From the NCBI GenBank assembly GCA_027422505.1, contig JAPQWV010000028.1:4678001-4742000 (forward strand): DNA of 64,000 nt, written 5' to 3'. Shown in pieces: positions 24,325 to 36,200 of this stretch. The stretch comes from Craterostigma plantagineum (Eukaryota; Streptophyta; Magnoliopsida; Lamiales; Linderniaceae). The notes under the pieces were generated by a model that saw only the letters and a program-made list of their open reading frames with translations, ran no database searches and had not been told where the DNA came from. Within the stretch, counting starts at the first letter, position 1. Each line of letters begins with the position of its first letter. A program made the translations under genes and the position numbers.

Positions 24325-27300
24325 CCATCATGTGTGGTACCTCGATTCTGGTTGCTCCACACACATGACGGGAATCAAAAGCTGCTGAGCAACTACAAAG
24401 ACCGATCAAACGGCAAAGTCAGATTTGGAAATAACGACTCAGCCCCCATTCTAGGATTTGTGGATATCATTTTGGAAAATCTGACGATAAAAGATGTCTC
24501 TTATGTCGAAGGCCTCCGCCATAACTTGTTCAGTATAGGCCAATTCTGCGATAATGGATTTCAAGTGGTCTTTCACGCTGACCGGTGCAGAATTTTGGAC
24601 AATCAGAACATAGAACTATTCTACGGACTTCGGAAATCTAATCTTTACACGATCAACCTGACGTCCGTGCGGCCCTCGATAGCTGTATGCCTCATTTCTC
24701 AGACTGTGATTCAGAGGAACAGCTTATGGCATCAACGAATGTCTCATCTGAATATGAAAGCTCTTCAACGCCTCTCTACGAAAAAGTTGATCCACGGTCT
24801 TCCAACTATAGTGCTACAAAAGGAGCATCAATGTTCGGCCTGTCAATTAGAAAAAATGAAGCGAGCGTCTCATCATGTCAAGCAAATTGCGTCTACTTTT
24901 CGCCCTTTGGAACTAATCCACATGGATCTCTGTGGACCGATGCAGACACAGAGTATCAATGGACGCAAGTACGTGCTAGTTATCGTCGATGACTTCTCTC
25001 GCTACACTTGGACAAAGTTCCTCCGAACTAAGAATGAGACAGGGGACTTGGTTATCAATTTTGTGAACACTACTCAAAACTTACTACAACAGACTATTCA
25101 AGTTATTCGAATGGACAATGGCACTGAGTTCAAGACAAATATCTCAGTGAGTTTTATCAAAAACTTGGAAGTTAACAATACTCAGCCGCAAAGACACCTC
25201 AACAAAACGGGGTAGTTGAAAGGAAAAACAGAACCCTAGTGGAAGCCGCTCGTACGATGTTGATTAATTCCGGCCTCCCACACTTTCTTTGGGCTGAAGC
25301 AGTAAACACCGCTTGTTTTACCCAAAACAGGATGGTGGTTCACAAACGTTTCAACAAGACTCCGTACGAGATCTTAAATAAGAGAGTACCCAACATCTCA
25401 TTTTTCAAAGTCTTCGGGTGCAAGTGCTTTGTAGCGAACGACAGAGAGCAACGTGCAAAGTTCGACCCTAAAGCATTCGAAGCAAACTTCGTCGGATATT
25501 CTTCAACTTCAAAAGCGTACCGAGTATACGTCAAGTCCAACCGTGCGATAAAGGAAAGCTACACGTCACTTTTCACGAAGTGGCAGAGATGGCTTCTGGG
25601 CACATCAATCCAGGACCCGAGCCTAACCCGATGGCTCCTGAAAAACTCAGTTCAGGACCCGTGCATAACCAGCTGGCTTCTGAAGACGACATCTCAGAAC
25701 CCGTTTTCACTGGTGTGTTGGCACAAAACCAATAGAAGATGGCAACAACTCAGCAATCAACGCCGGAAGAAGCTATGAGATTGGTGTTAGAAGACTTGGA
25801 TTCCCTCTTTAAGCCTCTACATCAGCCACCCACCATCTGCCCTACACCCGATAAGGCCGATGTACCAAGCTCTTCAACGGTCCCTACCTCACCCGATTCA
25901 GAATTGCCACAGAATAATGAACAACCTACCATGGCTGTTGAGGAAGAATCATCAGAGTCATTCCTTCCCAATACAGATTTGGAACTTCCTCACACAAGTG
26001 ACCAATCGGAGATCATTGGAAATCTAGACCCACAAATGGCTGATGCATCATCTTCAGCTTTGCCCCTGAGCGCAAGTGGACTAGAGCTCACCCGATTCAT
26101 CAGATAATTTGCGATCCTTCAAACCGTGTAAGGACACGTCATCACACAGTCTCTTCAGCTGTTTTTTAAGCGAAAATTAGCCTACTAAGGTAGCAGATGC
26201 ACTACAAGACCCGGATTGGATAATTGCGATGCAAGAGGAAATCAATCAATTCGTACGTCTTCAAGTGTGCAAATTAGTACCCCGTCCGCATGGAAAAACT
26301 GTCATCGGTACGAAATGGGTATTTAAGAACAAAAAGAATAAAGATGGAGAAGTGATCAGGAACAAGGCAATATTAGTTGCAAAGGGATATAACCAACAGG
26401 AAGGGATTGACTACGACGAGACATATGCTCCTGTTGCCCGGATCGAAGCCATTCGTCTTTTGTTGGCGTACGCAGCTCATAAAGACTTCAAGGTCTATCA
26501 AATAGACGTTAAAACCGCCTTTCTCAATGGCGTACTAAAAAAAGAAGTCTATGTCTCTCAGCCAGAAGGCTTCGTTGATCAAGAACACCCCGATCACGTC
26601 TATCGATTGGATAAAGCTCTCTATGGACTAAAACAAGCCCCACGTGCTTGGTATGATGTCTTGAGTGACTTCCTCGTAATGTCTGGATTTATCCGAGGTA
26701 CAATCAATTCAACCCTCTTCATCAAATGGCAAGACGAGGATCTTATGGTCTTCCAGATTTACGTCGACGACATCTTTTTCGGTTCTACTAATCCACGGCT
26801 TTGCAAGAAGTTTGGAGATCTCATGAAGAGTAAATTCGAAATGAGCCACATGGGAAAGATGCAATTCTTCCTAGGACTTCACGTCAGGCAGCTCGATAAT
26901 GGGATATTTATCAGTCAAACTAAATACGTCAAGGACATCTTGAAAAAATTCCTTCAAGATCAGAGCAAGCCTCTTAACACTCCCATGTCAACAAGCTGCA
27001 AGTTGGATGCCGATCCTGCTGGAAAATCGGTCGACATCACACTATATCGCAGCATAATTGGATCTCTTCTCTACCTAACTTCCAGCCGGCCGGACATTAT
27101 GTTTGCCACCTGTCTTTGTGCCAGCTTCCAAGCCGATCCCAAGGACTCCCACATGCTTGCGGTGAAGCGTATTCTTCCGTACCTCAAGGGCACTTCTACC
27201 TTCGGACTATGGTATCCTAAATGTACGAATTTCAAACTTATCGGCTATACTGACATTGATTATGCAGGTTGCCCTATGGACAGAAAAAGCACCTCCGGTG

Positions 27301-27509
27301 GCGCTCAATTTCTAGGCGAAAAGCTAGTCTGTTGGTCATCCAAAAAGCAAAATTGCGTCTCAACTTCGACGGCTGAAGCTGAATACGTCGGAGCCGCCAG
27401 CTGTTGCTCGCAGGTGCTGTGGATGCGGACTCAGCTTCGCGACTATGGGTACAATTTAAATAATATACCCATTTATAGTGATAGCTAAAGTGTCATTGCG
27501 ATTACGTGC
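24325..27509 (+). pseudogene. pol of element B: protease, integrase, reverse transcriptase, RNase H
   Basis: The order is Copia-type. The protease motif LDSGCSTHMTG is at about 24340-24372 with a frame break just after. The GAG-pre-integrase region includes LWHQRMSHLNMKALQRL and HQCSACQLEKMKRASH (HHCC zinc motif). The integrase core has LELIHMDLCGP and VIRMDNGTEF, then a frameshift near 25165 before the segment with the catalytic Glu. Reverse transcriptase spans about 26180-26900 with [21 protein letters not shown] and YVDDIFFGS. RNase H has [18 protein letters not shown] and [12 protein letters not shown]. Element C interrupts at 27510; the next codons resume at 33076. Confidence 0.88.
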
Positions 27510-27514
27510 AATCC

Positions 27515-27848
27515 TGTTAGGAATATTTTATAGTGTTCAATTTCAATATGTTTATCTTAGTTGGTTTGTATTTAATTAACTTTGTGCTAGTTTGTAATAT
27601 TCTAGTTCTTAGTTACTAGGGGTATAATATACCAACTCATGTGGTATATATACCCCCAAACCCTAATTCATTAGGGTGTGTGTTTTTGGTGTAGTATGTG
27701 TGAGTGCGTGTGTGTTGAATAGTAAGAAAGCATTTTCAAAGCATTCATCGTCTTCACTGTCACACTCCACGCTCAAGCTTTAAATCCTTCATCATTAGCG
27801 TGGTAAATCGTCCTAGGTCAGTATTGTTGGATCGAATAGGGACCAACA
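27515..27848 (+). repeat. 5' LTR of element C
   Basis: TGTTAGGAATA..GACCAACA. The promoter region is a compound inverted repeat: GGGGTATA (27619-27626) with TATACCCC (27649-27656), and inside it TATACCA (27628-27634) with TGGTATA (27642-27648). Confidence 0.93.
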
Positions 27849-27850
27849 AG

Positions 27851-27862
27851 TGGTATCAGAGC
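27851..27862 (+). other. Primer-binding site of element C
   Basis: TGGTATCAGAGC, tRNA-Met type, two bases after the LTR. Confidence 0.9.
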
Positions 27863-28184
27863 AAATCACGTTCGGATTTGAACAATTTTCGAAATTTTTG
27901 GGTATTTTTTTTGGGTTCGAATTTCTGCCATTTCTTGAGTTTTGAGCTGATTTTACTGATTTTGCAAGCTCAAGAGGTAATTAGGTTGTTTTCGAGTGAT
28001 TTTAAGTGATTACCAAACTTTTTTCAGTTGATTTGGGTGAGTTTTGGGTAGAAATCGCGTCTGTTTTTCGTCATTTTCAGTCCAGAATCGGGTAGATGAA
28101 CAAATTGCCCGATTGTTACAGTACCTGAAACAGCTACAGTACCAATTTACTCAGTTTCGGCCGTTTTTATTCAGTTTCGGGCGA

Positions 28185-28338
28185 ATTTTGACTGGTCAAA
28201 CCCGAAACTGGACTGGTCAACTCGAAACTGGACTGGTCAACTCGAAACTGGACTGGTCAACACCCGAAAGTTGACTGGTTAATCCAATTTTGACTGGTCA
28301 AACCCGAAACTTGACTGGTCAACACCCGAAAGTGGACT
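28185..28338 (+). repeat. Tandem repeat GACTGGTCAA in the leader of C
   Basis: About eight units of 20-27 bp, each GACTGGTCAA followed by CCCGAAA or CTCGAAA and a short variable end. Non-coding. Confidence 0.85.
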
Positions 28339-28361
28339 GATTTAAAAAAAAAAAAATTCAC

Positions 28362-28672
28362 TGTAGAGTTCCGATCGAAACACTGTAGCAGTTTCGATCG
28401 AAACACTGTAGCACTTCACTGTAGCAGTTTCGATCGAAACACTGTAGCAAATTTCACAGTAGCACGCCCGAAACGCTACAGTACCCGATTTAAAAAAAAA
28501 TTCACTGTAGCAGTTTCGATCGAAACACTGTAGCAGTTTCGATCGAAACACTGTAGCACTTCACTGTAGCAGTTTCGATCGAAACACTGTAGCACTTCAC
28601 TGTAGCAGTTTCAATCGAAACACTGTAGCAAATTTCACTGTAGCACGCCCGAAACGCTACAGTAACCGTTTA
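28362..28672 (+). repeat. Higher-order repeat with the palindrome TTTCGATCGAAA
   Basis: The 23-bp unit CACTGTAGCAG plus TTTCGATCGAAA occurs about seven times, arranged in two larger blocks (about 28362-28500 and 28501-28672). Each block ends with a hairpin-forming CACTGTAGCACG..CGCTACAGTA and an A run. The same words (CTGTAGC, CGATCGA) recur in the spacers of A and B. Confidence 0.85.
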
Positions 28673-29075
28673 AAAAAAAAATTCAAAATTTTCTGAATTT
28701 TATTTTACCACTCGTAAAAAAAATAAATAAATAATAAATAAATTAAAAAAAAAACTCAAATTAATATTTTCGGGTCCAAAATTTTCGGTGTAGACGACGT
28801 TTTCGTCATTTTTTTTAAGCAAATCCACAAAACGTGTCAACGATCATTTATATCCAACAATCAACTTAGGACATCATTGGCAAATTATAGAAAAAGTTTG
28901 GGTCATTTTCTCGAAGTTTTCGAAATTATCACAAAATTTTTCGGTACACGCCAAAAATTTTCGACGCCGACTTTCTTCGATACTTCACGATACTTCTCGA
29001 GTAAACCAAACTTTTCGTCTCTGAAATTTCAAAAGCCAATTTCTATTTTTTAATTAAATATAAAATCAAACTAAA

Positions 29076-29903
29076 ATGGATGCTCAAGCTAGGAAGATTG
29101 AGGAATTAGAAGCACGCCTTGCTAATAATTACTCCGTGTTACTTAAGCAACAAGAAAGCCTAGCTTATGCTAATGAAGATTTGACAAACGCAAAGTCAAA
29201 TATAATTAGCTTAGAAACTAAGTTAGAAGATAGTGAAAATAGGGTCTGCGAGATGACTAGAAATTTACGTTCTTGCGAAGCTGAGCGAAATGAAATCTCA
29301 TCAAAATATGAGACCGTCTTAGAGGAACAGCGTATGCTTTACTCTAAGATTAAACGATTAGAGAATGTTTTTTCGAATATAGGTCCAGCAGGTCAAAACT
29401 CTCCTTCTAACTTAATTCTTAATGGGGAAAATACTTTACATGATCAAAAACCTACCCTATGTGATACTCCAGAGACTCTTCGTAAATTGAAAGATTTACA
29501 AGATACTTTGAACTCTGAAAGGATAGGTTTTGGCGCTGAAAAGGAAAAGTTTTTAAAGGTGATTTTATATCTCAAAACTTCCCCGTCTTTATCTGTTTCC
29601 AATAATTTGTCAAGTAATACATCTTCCTCGAAACAGGTAAATAAAACAAAAACTAAAACAAGCATCTTTGTTTCTAAAACTGAGAAAGCTTTTAGTAATC
29701 ATTCTAAGTCAATTTTGACTGAAGTTGAAACGTTAAGTAAAAGCAAAGCGCAAAAAATAGCTAAGGAACAAATAAAGATTAGGAAGGAGAAAGGAAAATC
29801 GACATTAAACTGTAAAATTAAGCTCGAAAATGATCAAGAATTTTCCACTCCTATTCCTATTAAAAGAGAAAGGAATCGTGCAAAGAAGAAGTTCCAAGCT
29901 TAA
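29076..29903 (+). CDS. Gag C-terminal coiled-coil protein of element C
   Basis: An open frame of 275 codons. The ATG has A at -3 and G at +4, and no earlier in-frame ATG is near. Residues 1-100 form a heptad-like coiled coil (RKIEELEARLANNY, then LEDSENRV, SKYETVLEEQRMLYSKIKRLENVF). Residues 110-170 are a second helix region, and the rest is basic and Ser/Lys-rich. It aligns in order with the region after the zinc knuckle in B's gag (22790-23600). It lacks capsid and CCHC parts. It is intact while the rest of C's coding capacity is gone. It may assist packaging through coiled-coil contact with a helper Gag; that is inference. Confidence 0.65.
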   Translation: MDAQARKIEELEARLANNYSVLLKQQESLAYANEDLTNAKSNIISLETKLEDSENRVCEMTRNLRSCEAERNEISSKYETVLEEQRMLYSKIKRLENVFSNIGPAGQNSPSNLILNGENTLHDQKPTLCDTPETLRKLKDLQDTLNSERIGFGAEKEKFLKVILYLKTSPSLSVSNNLSSNTSSSKQVNKTKTKTSIFVSKTEKAFSNHSKSILTEVETLSKSKAQKIAKEQIKIRKEKGKSTLNCKIKLENDQEFSTPIPIKRERNRAKKKFQA

Positions 29904-30470
29904 GCAAGCGAACTTCTCACATCCCGCACAATCATCATTATAGAGTGAATGATGTGAACTCTTGTAGGCAATTCGACTCATCATCCAATGACGCATATAG
30001 CGCCATAAGCTCATATTCCTGCTTGAAATACCCAGTCCATATTTATTCTAGAAAGGATCTTATGCGACTGGCTAGGGAGAAAATCTTTAGGTCTTCTACA
30101 CCTAGGCACACATTCACCGGCGCTGAATTGTCATTTCCCTCTAAGGTTCACCAAACCTGGATTCGTAAATAACAAATCAAATTGAATTGGACTTTAAAGG
30201 ATGATTTAGGATCAATATTTGAACCAAATGTGCTTAACTTATTTACTGCTAACAAGGGAGGACCCATCCAAAAATGGGTACCAAAGTCCCGATAATGTTT
30301 TTGCAGATTCCCAGCATGGGTAGGTACTAAGAGAGCTGCTCCACACTCATGACAGGTATGCGACGAGGGCAGCCAAACTTCCCAGCGTGTATGGTATCTC
30401 GGGTTGCTCCACATACACGACTGGTAAGCGATGCGAGCAACTACGTAGGTAAATTCTATATGCATCCCAT
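29904..30470 (+). pseudogene. Gag tail and protease remnants of element C
   Basis: After the stop of the 275-codon ORF, other frames give KYPVHIYSRKDLMRLAREKIF and LGSIFEPNVLNLF, then GGPIQKWVPKSR, the counterparts of B's gag tail (24040-24300). Then two scraps of the protease active-site region occur about 65 bp apart (GCTCCACACTCATGACAGG at about 30338-30356 and GCTCCACATACACGACTGG at about 30405-30423), without the catalytic Asp-Ser-Gly context. Pol has been deleted from here on. Confidence 0.65.
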
Positions 30471-32736
30471 AAGAAACTTGGCATGCATCTTGAGCTCAAA
30501 AGACAATATACCTACTTTGAAAACAATAGGGTACATTATAAACATGCATGCCTCAAATGTACTTTAAATGTTAAATTTTCGCATGCATATGAGCTGAAAT
30601 GTCTAATACCCCATGATAGGTACATTTTAACTATGCATATATCTTAAAGAACTTCAAGCCTGAAATATCGTGTATGCATATAAGCTGAATTGTCAAAAAT
30701 ACCTATTTTTTTTAGAAGTGTTAATAAGCGAAAGACGTACATTCTAATGCATTTTAAAGAACAATAATTCTTTAGTTTGCATCTGATCTGAAAATAAATA
30801 AATACGTTCACGCTTAGTTTATTGGGAGAGAACTTATATGTTTTAACGTGCATGCATTGAGGGGGAGTATCAACCATATTTGCGAGGGGAGAGTACATTT
30901 TTAGGGGGAGCACATCTTAGGTGCACGATTTGAGGGGGAGAAACTTCATTTAACCTATATACATATACGTATACATATACTATATCTATTATTACTATGA
31001 TACTACTTATCTACTACTATTACGATAATATATATATGTATACATAAAAAAAAAAAAACAAAAACAAAAAAAAAACAAAAAAAGGGAAAAGAAAAGCAAA
31101 AAAAAGGGGAAAAAGAAAGAAAAACCCTCTCAGACGCTTCCACCTCCCAAGACGGACTTCACTTGAAAACTCGACCCTCAAGAGTTCAAGAATTACAAAA
31201 GGCGTGATATCCATACACAAACACGAAGATGATCTCAACTACCCTGCTCCGACTTGCTGATGAAGCAGCACTCACCAAAATTGACGGACGCATGGATTCT
31301 AGGTTCCCATGGTTCAGTCAGACCAAACTGAACCTAACCCCGGAACGTTGCCAAGTGTTAGTGAAGATAGTCCATAAGCCACATTCCCATTTGGCAATTC
31401 TTGACAATACCGAAGAACGGAAGATACAAAAAATCCTCACCTCACAAAATTTTCGGGCCATCCCATATAGGTGCAGGAGCTGATTTTTATCAGCTCCTGG
31501 GTAGAAGTCGCCTCATTTGGTCCAATGGCGCATGCACAACCGAGCCTTACCCACTCATCGATCTCCCTAAAGACCGATGTTTCATCAAATCACGGGGAGC
31601 CACGCATGCTATCACCGCTTCACTTGGAAGCGGGAGATATTGAATTAGTGGTAGTTAGCCCCACACCACTGAACTTCCTCGAACACATCGAGTCTAGGTG
31701 TCCTCACTACCTAAATGTTTTATAATTTTTAGGACACATACACTTTTTCTTATCTGGACTTCGTGATCAGATCAGAACTTCCATAGACACATCCTCTTAG
31801 ATGTGATTCCATGATTGGAAGGAAGTCCTACCGTTGCAACATCAAAACAACAACGGCATCAGGCCATCGTCTGCGAGCTACGCTCCTAGATCGATGTTAA
31901 CGGAACGCCTATGTGGCTCCGGTTCTAAGCCCTGTGCTTACAGGCCGCGTCTCTGAGTTTAACTCTGAACTCGTGTCGATGGATTGCCTTAGTGGCTCCG
32001 TCTGGTTATTACCCACACCGACCTATCGTTTGTTTATTCCTTCGACTCCTATACAAGCATGCCGATCTCGTTAACACGAATCGCCATGAGGGGGAGAAGG
32101 GATACGTATAAACAAATAGGTCGGACCACCCACCAACTTCCGCCGCGCGTACCACTATGAAGCCGGGCTCTCCTGCACCCAAACGTCAATTCAGAAGGAG
32201 CCTTGGCACATTTTATAACACATCCCACGCTCATCATCTATATTCCGCCGTGCTTACTACGATGAAGCCGAACTCCACTAGAACCTACAATGCCACATCC
32301 CAAAGGAGCTTTGGCACATGTTAAAAGACACCCCACGCATACCTTCTTCTGGAGCTAGAGAAGCTTCCTCGAGGCCGAACCAGACAACTTCCTTCGACGA
32401 AGACAAATCTGGCGCTGAGAAGAAGAAGATTGGAGAAGACTTGGCGACTTCAAAATATGGAAAAAGATAAGGACAAGATGCAAACAAAATTTCAAAGATC
32501 TGCGACATCATCAAAAGGCAAATATCAGGGCGTGGATCACAATATACATCCGGTCTACAACGTATAGCGTCAAGACAAGAGAGTTCTAGCTTAAAGTGTA
32601 TTCATATCCTCCACAAGAAGAGGAGATATCCTTTGCAGGGGGAGCAAGGGGGAGATTGTTAGGACTCGAGAGATTCTCCATGTACCCAACAAAGATAAAT
32701 CGCGCTGAATTGAAGATTGAACACTAAGGGAGAGAT
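30471..32736 (+). other. Non-coding right half of element C
   Basis: About 30430-30800 repeats words around GCATGCATATGAGCTGAA. TTGAGGGGGAG tracts occur at 30860, 30902 and 30930. 31040-31125 is A-rich low-complexity sequence. Two ORFs of about 80 codons at 31229-31725 have no domain. GGGGGAGATTGTTAGGACT near 32647 looks like an extra polypurine tract plus LTR start. The tract used by the 3' LTR, AACACTAAGGGAGAGAT, is at 32720-32736. Confidence 0.55.
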
Positions 32737-33070
32737 TGTTAGGAATATTTTATAGTGTTCAATTTCAATATGTTTATCTTAGTTGGTTTGTATTTAATTA
32801 ACTTTGGGCTAGTTAGTAATATTCTAGTTCTTAGTTACTAGGGGTATAATATACCAACTCATGTGGTATATATACCCCCAAACCCTAATTCATTAGGGTG
32901 TGTGTTTTTGGTGTAGTATGTGTGAGTGCGTGTGAGTTGAATAGTAAGAAAGCATTTTCAAAGCATTCATCGTCTTCACTGTCACACCCCACGCTCAAGC
33001 TTTAAATCCTTCATCATTAGCGTGGTAAATCGTCCTAGGTCAGTATTGTTGGATCGAATAGGGACCAACA
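32737..33070 (+). repeat. 3' LTR of element C
   Basis: 334 bp, identical to the 5' LTR except four substitutions counted by eye. Confidence 0.93.
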
Positions 33071-33075
33071 AATCC

Positions 33076-33200
33076 TGTTCACCATTCACGCACGAAGCAC
33101 ATAGACATTAGATATCACTTTATCAGAGATCACGTAGAAAAAGGCACAATCGAGATGTATTTTGTGAACACGAGATCCTTTAGGATGCTTCAGTCTAAGT
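33076..33200 (+). pseudogene. RNase H tail of element B, truncated
   Basis: The codons continue B's RNase H directly after the AATCC duplication: [22 protein letters not shown], then TIEMYFV. Then the frame runs into sequence that in A lies about 240 bp further on (ATCTTTAGGATGCT). About 30 C-terminal codons of pol, including the QLADI motif kept in A, are deleted. Confidence 0.8.
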
Positions 33201-36200
33201 CACGTAAAATTTTTTCCTGATATACGACTGATTTCACTGCTTAATTTTGTCAGTCTAAATCGCATTTTTGTGTCTAAAGTTCTTTCGTAGACTCCACTAA
33301 GACACAAAGCCACTTCATATAAGTAAGGTTTCTAGCCTTTTATTTCTCTCGCCGGATCTATTCATGAGTAAGTCACACATTAATTGCTGGTCATTAACTA
33401 GTGATTCTTGGCCTCATACTTGCCTTGTAATAGATCGTTCTGAAAATGATTAGGGCACTTAGGAAATTCCACACTTCGCCAAATACAAATTTTCATTCCT
33501 TTAACATTATCTTTAGTCATCCATTTTGAGCCTTCTCCAAATTCCTTTTCTTCAATTGAAAACCCCCTTTAAGCCTTCAACCAACAATTTAATGATTTCG
33601 ATGGGATATTCAATCAAGAAAAGGAGGGGGAGAAAAACTAGACGACAAAGAAACAGATGACAAAAGAATGTGAAAAATGCACAAGAGGAATGCTCAACGC
33701 ACAAAAAGCAGATCAAAAGAACCTGCCTCTCAACCATCACACTCTGAAATCATCAGAAGAGGGCATGGATCTTGCTGTGAATTTCTCCATCGATAATCTC
33801 GAACACTCATCAGAACGGCTGGAAAGACGAGCGCCTAGGAGTGAACCTCTCCAACGATAATCCGGTGTTATATCGAGACAACAAGAAGAGGAGCACGGCC
33901 TTGGGTTCGAATTCCATAACTGTGAACTTCTCCAAATCGATAATCATTGAAACCTCTATAGGGATTAAAAGAAGAGGAGCACGGTATCGGCCCGAGAACG
34001 AACAAGAAGAACTTCGCCTTAGATAATCTCTCAACCTCGTAGAAAGCGGAGCTTCAGCTTGAGCAAGTGCAGACGAATATGAAGAAAAAAATATAGATAA
34101 AGGATGAAAATGAAAAGACGAAAGAGAAACATGCCAAAGAAAAGGAGACGACAAAGAACGGAAGATGACATAAAGCTTATTTTTCCCAAACATTATCCTT
34201 CCCTTCTAAGTCAGAGAAAAAGTAAAATCCTTCAAAGTCCCTTTGATTCCAAATCGACGGTCTCTTGCAAAGGCGAAATGATTAAAAGAGCCTCGATCAC
34301 ATGTATATTGACTTAATACGACATGTGTTGACTTGAGCGATATAAATATATGATCCCTAGTTAAAAATAAATGAGTGCTAGAGCGAACCCAGTGAGAGGT
34401 GTCGAAATGGATCACTCTTTGAACCTAGGACTTTAGTTTGCTGACATGACTTGAAGGCATAAAATCTTTCAACTGTCGTGTGAATCTTTTAGGCGTGACA
34501 ATGATCGAATCAAAATAATCTGACCCCATACTATTAATAAAAATAGTATATATATATATATATAAAACAATAATAATGATAGTAAATTTTTTTATAAAAA
34601 TAGTTTTAATCGCACATTTTGAATGCATATTCAACTTGCATTGGTATTGAATTGACTTAAATGCGAATATTTGAAGTTTGCTCATACCCTCGCGCAAATC
34701 TTTATTACATGTTTACGGGAACATGTATCTAGTCTAAATTGATTAATTGCGTATTATAATGATTATTACTTGTATTGATATGCATAATTATGTGATAAAT
34801 CGATATAAGTGCACTATTTGAGGGGGAGCATCTACAATGATTCCATGTTTTGAGCTCAAAATATTGTTGATGTTCTTTCTTTAAAGTGTTGCAGAAATAT
34901 TCATTTTAATTCGCTTTGGACAATGCTTAAAAAAAAGGGTGAGGACTTCACAAATTTTCGTGATCGTGAACTCAAGACATTGGTAAAACAATTCAAGGGG
35001 AGCCTTATTTAAACAATTACTTCCTAATTAACTCTAATATTCTCGACATTTTGCTCTAAGTATTGCAGAATTTCAAAGATCAATTTTGGAGCCAGATGTC
35101 ATTCCGTCGAAAATACAGGGATATAATTACACTGTTGTTTATACTTAGGGGGAGTAATTTTGTGGTCTTATATTGAAATTGAGGTCAATCTAAAAATTTA
35201 AGAGAAACATACAATCGAGAAATTGGATAGAAGAGTAATTTTCAATTCCAATTTTCTCGTGCGTAAATAGTGATGGTCCTGAATTTTATCTCAATTGCAA
35301 AACTTATGGTCGAGAAACTGACTAGGAGATAAATTTTTCAATTCAAAGTTTCTCGAGCGTAAATAGTAGTGGGCCTCATCTATAGTTTCTCGAGCGAAAA
35401 CAGTGTTGGGCCTGATCTATTGCAGTAACGGAAATGTTCCATCGAAAACCCAACACATCAAATCCACTCATTAATTAAAAATTCACTTTTTGCAGTCGAA
35501 ATTTTTTTTTTCACTAAACCCTTACACGAATACCAACAGTCGAAAATCTTTCTCTCGCGAAAAACTCATCCGAAAGACAGAATCTTAAAATCAAACAACC
35601 TTTTCTTTGATTTTCAACTCTTAGCTGTCTTTCAGAGGTATATTCGACTACTTTTAAGTGGTTGCGTATTGATTTTCTTCATTAGCATCCACATTCTGGA
35701 ATTTTTCGTTCGATTTATGATTTTGTTTTTCGACTGAGATATATTTGAAAAACCGTAGGTTATTTTGCAGAATTTAGAGCTTGTTATGTGTTTATTTGAT
35801 ACAATATCTGCTTAATATGACAGTCTTAAGGTTTTTCGATCAATCTGGTAGGATAAATCGTTGATTAACTGTGTTTTAGAGTTCAATTTCTAAGATTCGA
35901 CTTTCTGAGTTTTTGAACATATGAAGCAGTCGAAGACCTTTCTCGATCGCAAATCGTTCCAATTGGATCTAAATTTAATTGGGATACTGTTTGTGTTGTA
36001 AAATATTTTTGATCGCTCAATTTTGACTTAGTCGACAAGTTAGTAACGCAGATTGTTAAATCACTTACCATCAAGAAATTCATTAGAATTTTATGCGAGC
36101 GAAAAATTAATGCGTAGAATAAGTAAAAGGAGGCAATTTAATTCGAGCGCAAAACGTATCGCAAAATAATTTTCGATTTCATTTTCTCAAAAATTTTAGC

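Larger units (their letters stand above)
27515..33070 (+). mobile_element. Non-autonomous Copia-related element C
   Basis: A 5,556-bp insertion with 334-bp LTRs, flanked by AATCC at 27510-27514 and 33071-33075; removing it restores B's RNase H. It has the tRNA-Met primer site and carries a Gag C-terminal coiled-coil ORF and protease scraps, but no capsid, zinc knuckle, integrase or reverse transcriptase. It would need enzymes from a related element. The LTR ends (TGTTAGGA..GGGACCAACA) match those of element E, a likely relative. The LTRs differ at 4 positions, so it is the youngest of the Copia insertions here. Confidence 0.92.

Noticed and set aside
28185..28672. CRISPR-like array
   Set aside because: Units are contiguous or nearly so with no unique spacers of constant length, and the context is a plant retroelement leader.
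32647..32737. A second LTR start in element C (GGGGGAGATTGTTAGGACT)
   Set aside because: Only about 15 bases resemble an LTR start; the following 70 bases do not match either LTR. Probably a remnant of a related 3' end.
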